A stretch of DNA of 64,000 nucleotides from Cellulomonas sp. URHE0023 (GTDB lineage: Bacteria > Actinomycetota > Actinomycetes > Actinomycetales > Cellulomonadaceae), in contig NZ_JIAN01000011.1 of assembly GCF_000688475.1 (NCBI RefSeq), forward strand, positions 62,001 to 126,000. Direction: 5' to 3'. Below the pieces are notes generated by a model that saw only the letters and a program-made list of their open reading frames with translations, was not told where the DNA came from and did not search any database. Positions 13,833 to 23,788 of this stretch are shown here, piece after piece. How positions within the stretch are numbered: position 1 is the first letter of the stretch; every line of letters starts with the position of its first letter. Position numbers and translations under genes: made by a program.

Positions 13833-14813
13833 CTCGGCCGCCCGTGCGTCCCGACGTACCTTCCAGAGGCTCGCGATCGTCGTCACACCCAGGATCAGCA
13901 CGATCGCGGCCAACGACATCCACGTCGGGACCTCGGGCACCCACGGCACCGGCTCGCCGCCGTTGATGAACGGAAGCTCGTTCTCGGACAGGGCGTGCAG
14001 GATCAGCTTCACGCCGATGAAGCCCAGCAGGACCGCCAGCCCGATGTTCAGGTACACCAACCGCTTGAGCAGGTCACCGAGCAGGAAGTAGAGCTGGCGC
14101 AGTCCCATGAGGGCGAACAGGTTGGCCATGAGCACGAGGTAGGGCTCACTGGTCAGACCGAAGATCGCCGGGATCGAGTCGAACGCGAACAGCAGGTCGG
14201 TCGCCCCCAGCGCGACGAGCACGACGAGCATCGGAGTCATGAGCCGCTTGCCACCCTCGACCACGGTGAGCTTCACGCCGTGGTACTCGTCGGTCGAGGG
14301 GAACCAGCGCAGGACCAGGCGCAGGAGGAGCGGAGGCTTGAACTCGTCGTCGTCGGACTCCCCCTCACGGCCCACCTTCACGGCGGTCCAGACGAGGAAC
14401 GCGCCGAACAGGTAGAACACCCAGCTGAACGCGCCGATAGCCGCGGCACCCGCCCAGATGAAGATCCCGCGGAGCACGAGCGCGAGGATGATGCCGACCA
14501 GGAGCGCTGTCTGCTGATACTGCCGGGGTACCGCGAACTTGCTCATGATCAGCAGGAACACGAACAGGTTGTCGACCGAGAGCGAGTACTCGGTGATCCA
14601 GCCGGCATAGAACTGGCCCGCGAAGTCCGCTCCCCACGCCAGCCCTACGAAGAGGCCGAAGAGCACGGCCAGGCCGATGTAGATCGCCAGGTAGCGCACG
14701 CACTCCGAGGTCGTCGGGATGTGCGGTCGGCGTCCGACCACGGCGACGTCGACGACCAGGAGTGCCCCGACGAGGCCCAACGAGACCGCCCAGACGATCG
14801 GTGTGACATCCAC
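13665..14813 (-). CDS. TerC-family integral membrane protein (second of tandem pair)
   Basis: A 382-residue TerC/Alx-like protein with about nine membrane helices. Conserved acidic membrane motifs include ITEYSLSVDNLFVFLLIM and LLFAFDSIPAIFGLTSEPYLV, and FINGGEP near the C-terminal helix. TerC proteins are linked to manganese export and metalation of exported enzymes. It lies seven bases downstream of its paralogue, in the transcript that begins with a yybP-ykoY riboswitch. The last 56 residues are a hydrophilic, poorly conserved tail that runs antisense through the YciI gene. Confidence 0.9.
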   Translation of the reverse strand: MDVTPIVWAVSLGLVGALLVVDVAVVGRRPHIPTTSECVRYLAIYIGLAVLFGLFVGLAWGADFAGQFYAGWITEYSLSVDNLFVFLLIMSKFAVPRQYQQTALLVGIILALVLRGIFIWAGAAAIGAFSWVFYLFGAFLVWTAVKVGREGESDDDEFKPPLLLRLVLRWFPSTDEYHGVKLTVVEGGKRLMTPMLVVLVALGATDLLFAFDSIPAIFGLTSEPYLVLMANLFALMGLRQLYFLLGDLLKRLVYLNIGLAVLLGFIGVKLILHALSENELPFINGGEPVPWVPEVPTWMSLAAIVLILGVTTIASLWKVRRDARAAELDAPGPQDDVPLTDVGPGDDPLDSERVGGQDRVELRSVGSPEDEQGAGRAVDERP

Positions 14814-14820
14814 GCGCGTC

Positions 14821-15825
14821 TCAGCCCTCGCTCGACGAGACGGAACGCGAGTCGTTCCGGGTCTTGATGAGGCTCGCGACCGTGGCGACCGTCAGCGTCC
14901 CGAGGATCACCAGGAGCGAGGCGCCCGTCGAGATCTCCGGGGCCCACTCCACCGGCTCACCGCCGTTGATGAAGGGCAGCTCATTGACGTGCAACGCGTG
15001 GAAGACGAGCTTGAGACCGATGAAGCCGAGGATCACTGCCAGTCCCTGCGAGAGGTAGACGAGCCGCTCCAGCAGCCCGCCGATGAGGAAGTACAGCTGG
15101 CGCAGGCCGAGCAGCGCGAACGCGTTCGCAGTGAACACGATGTACGGCTCGTCGGTCAGGCCGTAGATCGCCGGGATGGAGTCGAGGGCGAACAGGACGT
15201 CGGTGGACCCGATCGCCACCATCACGACGAGCATCGGTGTGAACACCCGCTTGCCGTCGATCCGGACGCTCAGCCGGTCGCCGTGGTACTCCTCCGTGGT
15301 CGGCAGGATCCGCTTGAGCGTGCGGACCGCGAACCCGTCCGGCTCGTCCTTGGGCTGATGTTCCGAGTCGTGCTTCTCGGTGGCCAGCTTCACGGCCGTG
15401 TACACGAGGAAGGCCCCGAAGATGTAGAAGACCCACGAGAACTGCTCGATCGCCGCTGCCCCCAGCAGGATGAACACGGTCCGCAGGACCAACGCGATCA
15501 CGACGCCGAACAGCAGGACCTTCTGCTGGTACTCCCGTGGCACCGCGAACTTCGTGATGATGATGAGGAAGACGAAGACGTTGTCGACCGACAGGCTCTT
15601 CTCGGTCACGTACCCGGCGTAGTACTCCGTGCCGAAGTCCCAGCCCCAGACCATCCCGACGACGACGCCGAAGGCCAGGGCGAGCGCGACGTAGAAGACC
15701 GACCACTTCACGGACTCGGAGAACGTGGGCGCGTGCGGCGTACGTACGTGGGCGAAGAAGTCGAAGGCGATCAGAGCGACAACGAAAGCCGCCGTTGCGG
15801 CCCAGGCCCAGCCCGACACGTCCAT
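14821..15825 (-). CDS. TerC-family integral membrane protein (first of tandem pair)
   Basis: A 334-residue TerC protein sharing motifs with the next gene: VTEKSLSVDNVFVFLIII, VLFALDSIPAIYGLTDEPYIVF and FINGGEPVEW. Expected to sit in the cytoplasmic membrane with about nine helices and to move Mn2+ or supply it to exported metalloproteins. The ATG at 15825 follows GGAGGTG by six bases; the open frame extending to 15975 actually runs through the riboswitch and is not coding. Riboswitch control makes a manganese-efflux role likely. Confidence 0.92.
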   Translation of the reverse strand: MDVSGWAWAATAAFVVALIAFDFFAHVRTPHAPTFSESVKWSVFYVALALAFGVVVGMVWGWDFGTEYYAGYVTEKSLSVDNVFVFLIIITKFAVPREYQQKVLLFGVVIALVLRTVFILLGAAAIEQFSWVFYIFGAFLVYTAVKLATEKHDSEHQPKDEPDGFAVRTLKRILPTTEEYHGDRLSVRIDGKRVFTPMLVVMVAIGSTDVLFALDSIPAIYGLTDEPYIVFTANAFALLGLRQLYFLIGGLLERLVYLSQGLAVILGFIGLKLVFHALHVNELPFINGGEPVEWAPEISTGASLLVILGTLTVATVASLIKTRNDSRSVSSSEG

Positions 15826-15857
15826 GGGTACACCTCCGGTACGAAGACATCGTGACC

Positions 15858-15964
15858 GAAGGTCTCCCCCGCCCGCTCGCTCAGCGCGTCGCGGACCGAT
15901 CGCGCCGGGCCCTGTGCGGACAGGTCCGTGATGACGACGGATCGTGTCTGGGGTACTCCCCTTC
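15858..15964 (-). ncRNA. yybP-ykoY manganese riboswitch
   Basis: Read on the minus strand, the leader starts GAAGGGGAGTA (15964-15954) and ends GGAGACCTTC (to 15858). The outer GAAGG and CCTTC pair as helix P1, and GGGGAGTA and GAGACCTT are the conserved strands of the yybP-ykoY element. In between is GTCATCACGGAC (15935-15924), the conserved internal-loop strand, and GCTGAGCGAGCGGG before the P1 3' strand. A GACC-TTC-GGTC hairpin at 15866-15854 could compete with P1, and the Shine-Dalgarno GGAGGTG follows about 20 bases on. The family senses Mn2+ and commonly precedes TerC/Alx genes. Confidence 0.85.
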
Positions 15965-16020
15965 AACGTCGGCAAGCATAGGCCACACGGTCGGCGCCAC
16001 CCGCCGGGCGGCGGCCAGGC

Positions 16021-16458
16021 TCACTGCAGGCAGAACTCGTTACCCTCCGGGTCGGCCATGACGATCCAGAGGCTGTCCGGGCCTTCCTCGCCTTCGACCA
16101 CCTGGAGCTGGGACGCCCCGAGCGCCACGAGCTCCGCAGCCCGCGCTCGCACCACAGCGAGCCGTTCGGGCGCTTCGAGGCCAGCGCCCACGTTGACGTC
16201 GAGGTGCACACGGTTCTTCGCTGTCTTGCCCTCCGGTACGCGTTGGAACAGCAGCCGAGGCCCGACACCGTCGGGATCGATCGCCGCGAACGTGTCATGC
16301 CATGCCCCCGGCGGCACCCCGACAGACGCAAGGAACGAGTCCCAGCTCGGGTGTCCCTCCGGTGGCGGCTGCGGGACGTAGCCGAGCACCACGACCCAGA
16401 ACCGGCCGAGCGCCTGGGCGTCCCCCGCGTCGAACGTCACCTGGACCTGAACGGCCAC
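16021..16458 (-). CDS. VOC-family (glyoxalase/bleomycin-resistance fold) protein
   Basis: A 145-residue vicinal-oxygen-chelate protein: VQVTFDAGDAQALGRFWVVVLGY at the start, VHLDVNV in the middle with a metal-ligand His, and VMADPEGNEFCLQ at the end with the C-terminal Glu. Actinobacterial relatives are mostly uncharacterised. It lies 22 bases downstream of uvrB on the same strand and may be cotranscribed. Substrate not deducible. Confidence 0.82.
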   Translation of the reverse strand: MAVQVQVTFDAGDAQALGRFWVVVLGYVPQPPPEGHPSWDSFLASVGVPPGAWHDTFAAIDPDGVGPRLLFQRVPEGKTAKNRVHLDVNVGAGLEAPERLAVVRARAAELVALGASQLQVVEGEEGPDSLWIVMADPEGNEFCLQ

Positions 16459-16480
16459 GGTCCGACCTCCTCGCTCGTCG

Positions 16481-18586
<2,106 letters not shown>

Positions 18587-18592
18587 ACGACA

Positions 18593-18598
18593 ACCGTA
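18593..18598 (-). promoter_or_regulatory. uvrB -10 element (leaderless)
   Basis: TACGGT on the minus strand, six bases before the uvrB ATG. No LexA-type box was found in the 86 bp between uvrB and pcp. Confidence 0.5.
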
Positions 18599-18672
18599 CG
18601 ATCCCCCACCCACACGCGGGTCCCGACCATCGGCCCGGGCGTGCCGGTCGGACGCGAGAGGGCGGACGGCGG

Positions 18673-19275
18673 TCAGTCGAGCGTGCCCGACGGCACGCGG
18701 ATGTCGCTCGTGACCGTCCGGGCAGCGTCGAGCACGGCGAGAAGTGCCGTCGCAAGCTGGTCCGTCGTCATCCCCGCGCGCGGCACGTGCACGAATCCGC
18801 TGCGGATCTCCGGCCGTGGCGCGAGCAGGTGCTGGAGCGCGTAGAACGTCGCGTTGCACACGTAGGTCCCGGCCGAGTACGAGACCTCGACGGGCACTCC
18901 GGAGTCACGCACGGCGGCGAGGCAGGCCTTCACCGGCAGGGTGGAGAAGAACGCCGCCGGCGCTCCCGCGATCACCGGGACGTCCACCGGCGCCGAGCCG
19001 TCGTTGTCGGGGATCCGCGCGTCGATCAGGTTCACCGCCACCCTCTCGATGCCCACGGCCGACCGGCCCCCGGCCTCGCCAACGCCGATCACGAGCGTCG
19101 GCTCGAGCTCCGCGATCGCGGTCCGGAGCACCTGCCGCGCACCGCGGAACGACACCGGCAGCTCACGGGTCGCGAGCTCGTCGCCGGTCCAGCGAGCCGC
19201 GACCTCCTGCACCGCCAGCCAGGACGCGTTGACCGCCTGGGCCTCGAACGGGGCGAACCCCGTCAACAGGATCAC
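18673..19275 (-). CDS. pcp: Pyroglutamyl-peptidase I
   Basis: A 200-residue C15 cysteine peptidase that removes N-terminal pyroglutamate. Family features in order: [18 protein letters not shown] at residue 2, [21 protein letters not shown] near 62-82, IPDNDGS, the nucleophile in YSAGTYVCN (Cys140) and the histidine in GFVHVP (His163). The GTG start overlaps the coaE stop (GTGA), so it is coupled to coaE. Confidence 0.9.
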   Translation of the reverse strand: MILLTGFAPFEAQAVNASWLAVQEVAARWTGDELATRELPVSFRGARQVLRTAIAELEPTLVIGVGEAGGRSAVGIERVAVNLIDARIPDNDGSAPVDVPVIAGAPAAFFSTLPVKACLAAVRDSGVPVEVSYSAGTYVCNATFYALQHLLAPRPEIRSGFVHVPRAGMTTDQLATALLAVLDAARTVTSDIRVPSGTLD

Positions 19276-19901
19276 GGGCTCTCCGCGGCGAGCTCGTCCG
19301 CCCGTTCGACCGCGAGCCGCTCCCAGAGGGCATCCACCTGGACGCGTAGGTCGTCGTCGCTGCCCGTGCCGTCCAGGACGACGTCGGCGACAGCCAGTCG
19401 TTCGGCGTCCGTGGCCTGGGCAGCTACGCGCGCCTCGGCGGCCGCGCGATCCATCCCCCGCAGCCGGACGAGGCGCTCGACGCGCAGCAGAGCCGGGGCG
19501 TCGACGACGACGACGACGTGGAAGTCGTCCGCCTGGCCTGTTTCGACGAGCAGTGGGATGTCGTGCACGACCACGGCGCCGTGGTCGACCGTGGCCGCGG
19601 CCGCCGACCGCTCTGCCGACAGCCGTCGAACGATCGGGTGGACGATCGCGTCGAGGCGTGCCCGGGCCCTCGGATCGGCGAAGACGATCGAGGCCAGGGC
19701 ACCGCGATCCAACGAGCCGTCCGCGGCCAGCACCGAGGACCCGAACTCCTCGACGACCGCGTCGAGGCCGGCCGATCCAGGAGCAACCGCCTCGCGTGCC
19801 AGCACGTCCGAGTCGATCACCACCGCTCCGAGCTCGGCCAGTCGCCGCGCCGCGACGGACTTGCCAGCCGCGATCCCGCCCGTGAGCCCGATGCGTTGCA
19901 T
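19272..19901 (-). CDS. coaE: Dephospho-CoA kinase
   Basis: A 209-residue kinase for the last step of coenzyme A synthesis (3'-phosphorylation of dephospho-CoA). P-loop GLTGGIAAGKS at residues 5-15, then IDSDVLAREAVAPGSAGLDAVVEEFG, VVVHDIPLLVETG and RLVRLRGMDRAAAEARVAAQ, all typical. The ATG at 19901 is the conserved start. The rpsA-coaE-(pcp)-uvrB order follows other actinobacteria such as M. tuberculosis Rv1630-Rv1633. Confidence 0.95.
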   Translation of the reverse strand: MQRIGLTGGIAAGKSVAARRLAELGAVVIDSDVLAREAVAPGSAGLDAVVEEFGSSVLAADGSLDRGALASIVFADPRARARLDAIVHPIVRRLSAERSAAAATVDHGAVVVHDIPLLVETGQADDFHVVVVVDAPALLRVERLVRLRGMDRAAAEARVAAQATDAERLAVADVVLDGTGSDDDLRVQVDALWERLAVERADELAAESP

Positions 19902-19954
19902 CCGTCCATACTGCCGTGCCGAGCGCCGGGCGCGCACGGTCGGCCCGCGAATGC

Positions 19955-19992
19955 ACGACGGGCCGGCCACCCGAAGGTGACCGGCCCGCCGT
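19955..19992 (-). terminator. Hairpin terminator after rpsA
   Basis: A 38-base element with 17-bp arms (two G-T wobbles on the transcript) around a TTCG tetraloop, 17 bases past the rpsA stop. No U tract follows, as is common for actinobacterial terminators. Confidence 0.75.
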
Positions 19993-20009
19993 TCAGCGAT
20001 GTGCTGTGA

Positions 20010-21521
20010 TCAGTTGCCCGTGAGCTTCTCGCGCAGAGCGGCGAGCGCCTCGTCGGACGCGAGGGTGCCCGCGGCCTCCTCGGTGCTCGACGAGTACGAG
20101 GACGGGACGGGACCGGCGGACGACGACGAGGACGAGGACGACGTGGCCGTCGGCCCGCCCTCGGCAGCCGTCAGTGCCGCCTCGGCGTCAGCCTTCGCGG
20201 CGTCAGCGACCTGCTTGCGGTGCGCCTCCCAGCGCTCGTGGGCCTGCGCGTACTGCGCCTCCCACACCTCGCGCTGTGCCTCGAAGCCCTCGAGCCACTC
20301 GTTCGTGGCCGGGTCGAAGCCCTCGGGGTACTTGTAGTTGCCGGCCTCGTCGTACTCCGCCGCCATGCCGTACAGCGCGGGGTCGAAGTCGTCGCTCGTC
20401 GGGTCGAAGCCCTCGTTCGCCTGCTTGAGCGAGAGCGAGATGCGGCGACGCTCGAGGTCGATGTCGATGACCTTGACGAAGACGTCGTCGCCGACCTGGA
20501 CGACCTGCTCCGGGATCTCGACGTGGCGAACGGCCAGCTCCGAGATGTGCACGAGGCCCTCGATGCCGTCCTCGACGCGAACGAACGCACCGAACGGGAC
20601 GAGCTTGGTGACCTTGCCCGGGACGACCTGGCCGATGGCGTGCGTGCGGGCGAAGGCCTGCCACGGGTCCTCCTGCGTCGCCTTCAGCGACAGGGAGACA
20701 CGCTCGCGGTCGAAGTCGACGTCGAGAACCTCGACGGTGACCTCCTGGCCGACCTCGACGACCTCGGACGGGTGGTCGATGTGCTTCCAGGACAGCTCGG
20801 AGACGTGCACGAGCCCGTCCACGCCACCCAGGTCCACGAACGCACCGAAGTTGACGATCGAGGACACGACGCCGGGGCGGACCTGACCCTTCTGCAGCGT
20901 CTGCAGGAAGGTGGAGCGCACCTCGGACTGCGTCTGCTCGAGCCAGGCACGGCGCGACAGGACCACGTTGTTGCGGTTCTTGTCGAGCTCGATGATCTTG
21001 GCCTCGATCTCCTTGCCGACGTACGGCTGGAGGTCGCGGACACGACGCATCTCCACCAGCGACGCGGGCAGGAAGCCGCGCAGACCGATGTCGAGGATGA
21101 GGCCGCCCTTGACGACCTCGATGACGGTGCCGGTGACGACGCCGTCCTCTTCCTTGATCTTCTCGATCGTGCCCCAGGCGCGCTCGTACTGTGCGCGCTT
21201 CTTGGACAGGATCAGGCGGCCTTCCTTGTCCTCCTTCTGGAGGACGAGGGCCTCGACCTGGTCGCCGACCTTGACAACGTCACCGGGGTCCACGTCGTGC
21301 TTGATGGACAGCTCACGGGACGGGATGACGCCCTCGGTCTTGTAACCGATGTCGAGAAGGACCTCGTCGCGGTCGACCTTGACGATGGTGCCCTCGACGA
21401 TGTCGCCATCGTTGAAGTACTTGATGGTGGCGTCGATGGCGGCGAGGAAATCCTCGGCCGAGCCGATGTCGTTGATCGCGACCTGCGGGGAGGCGGGCTT
21501 CGCGGGGGTGGTGATGCTCAT
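20010..21521 (-). CDS. rpsA: 30S ribosomal protein S1
   Basis: A 503-residue S1 protein with four S1/OB-fold repeats near residues 36-105, 123-190, 209-277 and 294-363 (for example GDIVEGTIVKVDRDEVLLDIGYKTEG and PGVVSSIVNFGAFVDLGGVDGLVHVSEL). It aids mRNA binding to the ribosome. The C-terminal 140 residues are acidic and Ala/Ser-rich, ending in a low-complexity Ser run. The ATG at 21521 is preceded by a roughly 200-nt leader. Codon use is strongly biased, as expected for a highly expressed gene. Confidence 0.97.
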   Translation of the reverse strand: MSITTPAKPASPQVAINDIGSAEDFLAAIDATIKYFNDGDIVEGTIVKVDRDEVLLDIGYKTEGVIPSRELSIKHDVDPGDVVKVGDQVEALVLQKEDKEGRLILSKKRAQYERAWGTIEKIKEEDGVVTGTVIEVVKGGLILDIGLRGFLPASLVEMRRVRDLQPYVGKEIEAKIIELDKNRNNVVLSRRAWLEQTQSEVRSTFLQTLQKGQVRPGVVSSIVNFGAFVDLGGVDGLVHVSELSWKHIDHPSEVVEVGQEVTVEVLDVDFDRERVSLSLKATQEDPWQAFARTHAIGQVVPGKVTKLVPFGAFVRVEDGIEGLVHISELAVRHVEIPEQVVQVGDDVFVKVIDIDLERRRISLSLKQANEGFDPTSDDFDPALYGMAAEYDEAGNYKYPEGFDPATNEWLEGFEAQREVWEAQYAQAHERWEAHRKQVADAAKADAEAALTAAEGGPTATSSSSSSSSAGPVPSSYSSSTEEAAGTLASDEALAALREKLTGN

Positions 21522-21758
21522 GTAGGGATGGGCTCCGATGCGGACAGGGAAGTTGTACGGACAAGGATGTGTGCCGGATGGCACGGTTCGGTTCAGGCGG
21601 TGACCGCGTCAAGACGGGGCGTCCCCGGCCCTCTCGTGCGGGTGCTGTGCACCAGCTCGAGATCGGACCACGTACGAGCAGTACGTTCGGGATGAGCCGC
21701 CGCATCAAGGCGCGCGGCACCGCCGTCTACCTTATCTGGGCAGGGATGGACTGGTCAA
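21522..21758 (-). promoter_or_regulatory. rpsA promoter and long 5' leader
   Basis: The minus strand carries TTGACC (21758-21753), an 18-base spacer, and TAAGGT (21734-21729), a good housekeeping promoter. Transcription from about 21722 would give a leader of roughly 200 nt. The leader includes the inverted repeat CGTAC-N5-GTACG (21671-21685). A long structured leader would suit autoregulation by S1, but no known RNA family was recognised. Confidence 0.65.
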
Positions 21759-21795
21759 AGCGGCGCTGACTCGTCCGTGCGGTCTGAGCCGACCG

Positions 21796-22821
21796 TCAGC
21801 CCAGCGCGCGGGCGACGGCGAGCAGCTCGTCAGGGACGTACTTCACCTTGCCCGCCACCTCGTCCAGCGAGACCATCTGCACCGACTCACCGCGGAGCGC
21901 CGTCATGACGTTCGACTGCCCCTCGGTCGCCGCGTCGATGGCCGCGACGCCGAACCGCGACCCGAGGATCCGGTCGACGTGGGATGGGATACCGCCGCGC
22001 TGGACGTGACCGAGCACCACGGTCCGCGTGTCGAAGCCGGTGCGCTGCTCGATCTCGAGCTTGAGCCTGTCACCGATGGCGCCCGCGACGATGTCACCGA
22101 ACTTGCCGTGCTGCGTCTCGTAGCTCATCGAGGTGCCCTCCGCGGGCACGGCGCCCTCCGCGACGACGATGATGGAGAAGCTCGCGTGCGCGCGGTGCCG
22201 GTGCTTGAGGAACTTCTCGATCTTGTCGATGTCGAACGGGGCCTCGGGCGCGAGCACGAGCTCGGCGCCGCCCGCGATGCCGGCCTCCGTGGCGATCCAG
22301 CCCGCGTGCCGCCCCATGACCTCGACGATCATGACGCGGTTGTGGCTCTCAGCCGTCGTGTGGATGCGGTCGATCGCCTCGGTAGCGATGCCCACGGCAG
22401 TGTCGAAGCCGATCGACTTGTCGGTCCCCCACACGTCGTTGTCGATGGTCTTGGGGATCGCGACGATCCGGATGCCCGCCTCGGCCACCTTGCTCGCGGC
22501 GTGCAGGGTCCCGTCGCCGCCGATGCAGATGAGCACCTCGATGCGCTCGGAATCGAGCGTCGAGAGCACCGCGTCGAGGCCGCCGTCGTCGGCGTGCGGG
22601 TGGTACCGGGCCGTGCCCAGGAGCGTCCCGCCGACCGCGAGCTGGTTGCGGATGTGCTGCCGGGTGATCGGCTCGCTCAATCCGTCGACGACGCCGCGCC
22701 ACCCGTTGCGGAAGCCGATGATCTGGTGCCCGTACTCGCCCTCTCCTCGCTTCACGACTGCACGTATCGCAGCGTTGAGGCCGGGGACGTCTCCGCCCCC
22801 GGTGAGCAGTCCGACTCGCAC
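21796..22821 (-). CDS. pfkA: 6-phosphofructokinase
   Basis: A 341-residue PFK-A family enzyme converting fructose-6-phosphate to the 1,6-bisphosphate. The N-terminal GGGDVPGLN (residues 8-16), GGDGT (101-105) and PKTIDND (123-129) are all present. Gly in GGDG favours ATP rather than pyrophosphate as phosphoryl donor; the Lys in PKTIDND is the actinobacterial group III pattern. The GTG start at 22821 has GGAG within GAAGGAG six to eight bases upstream. Confidence 0.95.
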   Translation of the reverse strand: MRVGLLTGGGDVPGLNAAIRAVVKRGEGEYGHQIIGFRNGWRGVVDGLSEPITRQHIRNQLAVGGTLLGTARYHPHADDGGLDAVLSTLDSERIEVLICIGGDGTLHAASKVAEAGIRIVAIPKTIDNDVWGTDKSIGFDTAVGIATEAIDRIHTTAESHNRVMIVEVMGRHAGWIATEAGIAGGAELVLAPEAPFDIDKIEKFLKHRHRAHASFSIIVVAEGAVPAEGTSMSYETQHGKFGDIVAGAIGDRLKLEIEQRTGFDTRTVVLGHVQRGGIPSHVDRILGSRFGVAAIDAATEGQSNVMTALRGESVQMVSLDEVAGKVKYVPDELLAVARALG

Positions 22822-22951
22822 AGGTACTCCTTCGACTCCAGTGAACAGATGTGCGGAGCGCGTCGTCGGGCCGCCGTGCTCCCACCTTAGCCAGCCCACC
22901 ATGCGTCCGTCTGTGGACCAACGTCCCTATCGAGCGCGCGACACTGGACGG

Positions 22952-23761
22952 ATGACCGACGACCCCCTCGCCGAGGCCGGCTACCTGGACATCCCGTCGT
23001 CCTCCGGCGGCTCCGCCGGACGGGGCTGGTGGGACGCGAACGCGGCCGAGTACCTGCAGGAGCACGGCGACTTCCTCGGCCCCGCCGACTTCTGCTGGTG
23101 CCCCGAGGGACTGCGGGAGGCTGATGCGCGACTCCTGGGCGACCTGTCCGGTCGGCGGGTTCTTGAGGTGGGTGCCGGTGCGGCGCAGTGCGCACGCTGG
23201 CTCGTGGAGCAGGGTGTCGACGTCGTCGCTACTGACGTGTCGGGCGGGATGCTGGCGGCCGGCGCGGCCTACGACCGGTCGACGGGCGCCAGGACGCCCC
23301 TGGTGCAGGCCGACGCGCGACAGCTGCCGTTCGCCGACGGGTCCTTCGACGTCGCGTTCACCGCGTTCGGGGCGCTCCCGTTCGTGCCCGACGCCGGCCG
23401 CGTCCACTCCTCGGTCGCACGAGTTCTGCGACCGGGTGGACGGTGGGTGTTCGCCGTGACGCACCCCATCCGCTGGGCGTTCCCCGACGACCCGAGCGAA
23501 GCCGGCCTCACGGCGACACGGTCCTACTTCGACCGGACGCCGTATGCCGAGATCGGCGCGTCAGGGTCCGTGCTCTACGCGGAGTACCACCGGACGCTCG
23601 GGGACCACGTCGCCGAGCTCACCGCCGCCGGCTTCGTGCTCGACCGCCTCGTCGAGCCCGAGTGGCCCGAGGACCACCACCGGACCTGGGGCGGCTGGGG
23701 TCCCGTCCGTGGTGCGCTGCTGCCCGGTACCGCGATCTTCGTGACGCACCTGGGGCGGTGA
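22952..23761 (+). CDS. Class I SAM-dependent methyltransferase
   Basis: A 269-residue methyltransferase with motif I VLEVGAGAAQCARWLVEQG, the acidic loop VVATDVSGGML, and motif IV FDVAFTAFGALPFVPD. The N-terminus WWDANAAEYLQEHGDFLGPADFCWCPEGL is a recognisable actinobacterial subfamily. Substrate unknown. The ATG at 22952 has a weak -10-like GACACT six bases upstream. Divergent from pfkA and convergent with the symporter gene. Confidence 0.85.
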   Translation: MTDDPLAEAGYLDIPSSSGGSAGRGWWDANAAEYLQEHGDFLGPADFCWCPEGLREADARLLGDLSGRRVLEVGAGAAQCARWLVEQGVDVVATDVSGGMLAAGAAYDRSTGARTPLVQADARQLPFADGSFDVAFTAFGALPFVPDAGRVHSSVARVLRPGGRWVFAVTHPIRWAFPDDPSEAGLTATRSYFDRTPYAEIGASGSVLYAEYHRTLGDHVAELTAAGFVLDRLVEPEWPEDHHRTWGGWGPVRGALLPGTAIFVTHLGR

Positions 23762-23782
23762 CGACGCCGCCACCGCCCCAGG
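23749..23782. terminator. Bidirectional hairpin between methyltransferase and actP-like gene
   Basis: CCTGGGGCGGTG at 23749-23760 pairs exactly with CACCGCCCCAGG at 23771-23782. It spans the methyltransferase stop codon and lies just past the symporter stop, so it can serve both convergent genes. Confidence 0.7.
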
Positions 23783-23788
23783 GCGCTG

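Noticed and set aside
15826..15975. N-terminal extension of the first TerC protein
   Set aside because: This stretch is the riboswitch and Shine-Dalgarno leader; TerC similarity starts at MDVSGW at 15825.
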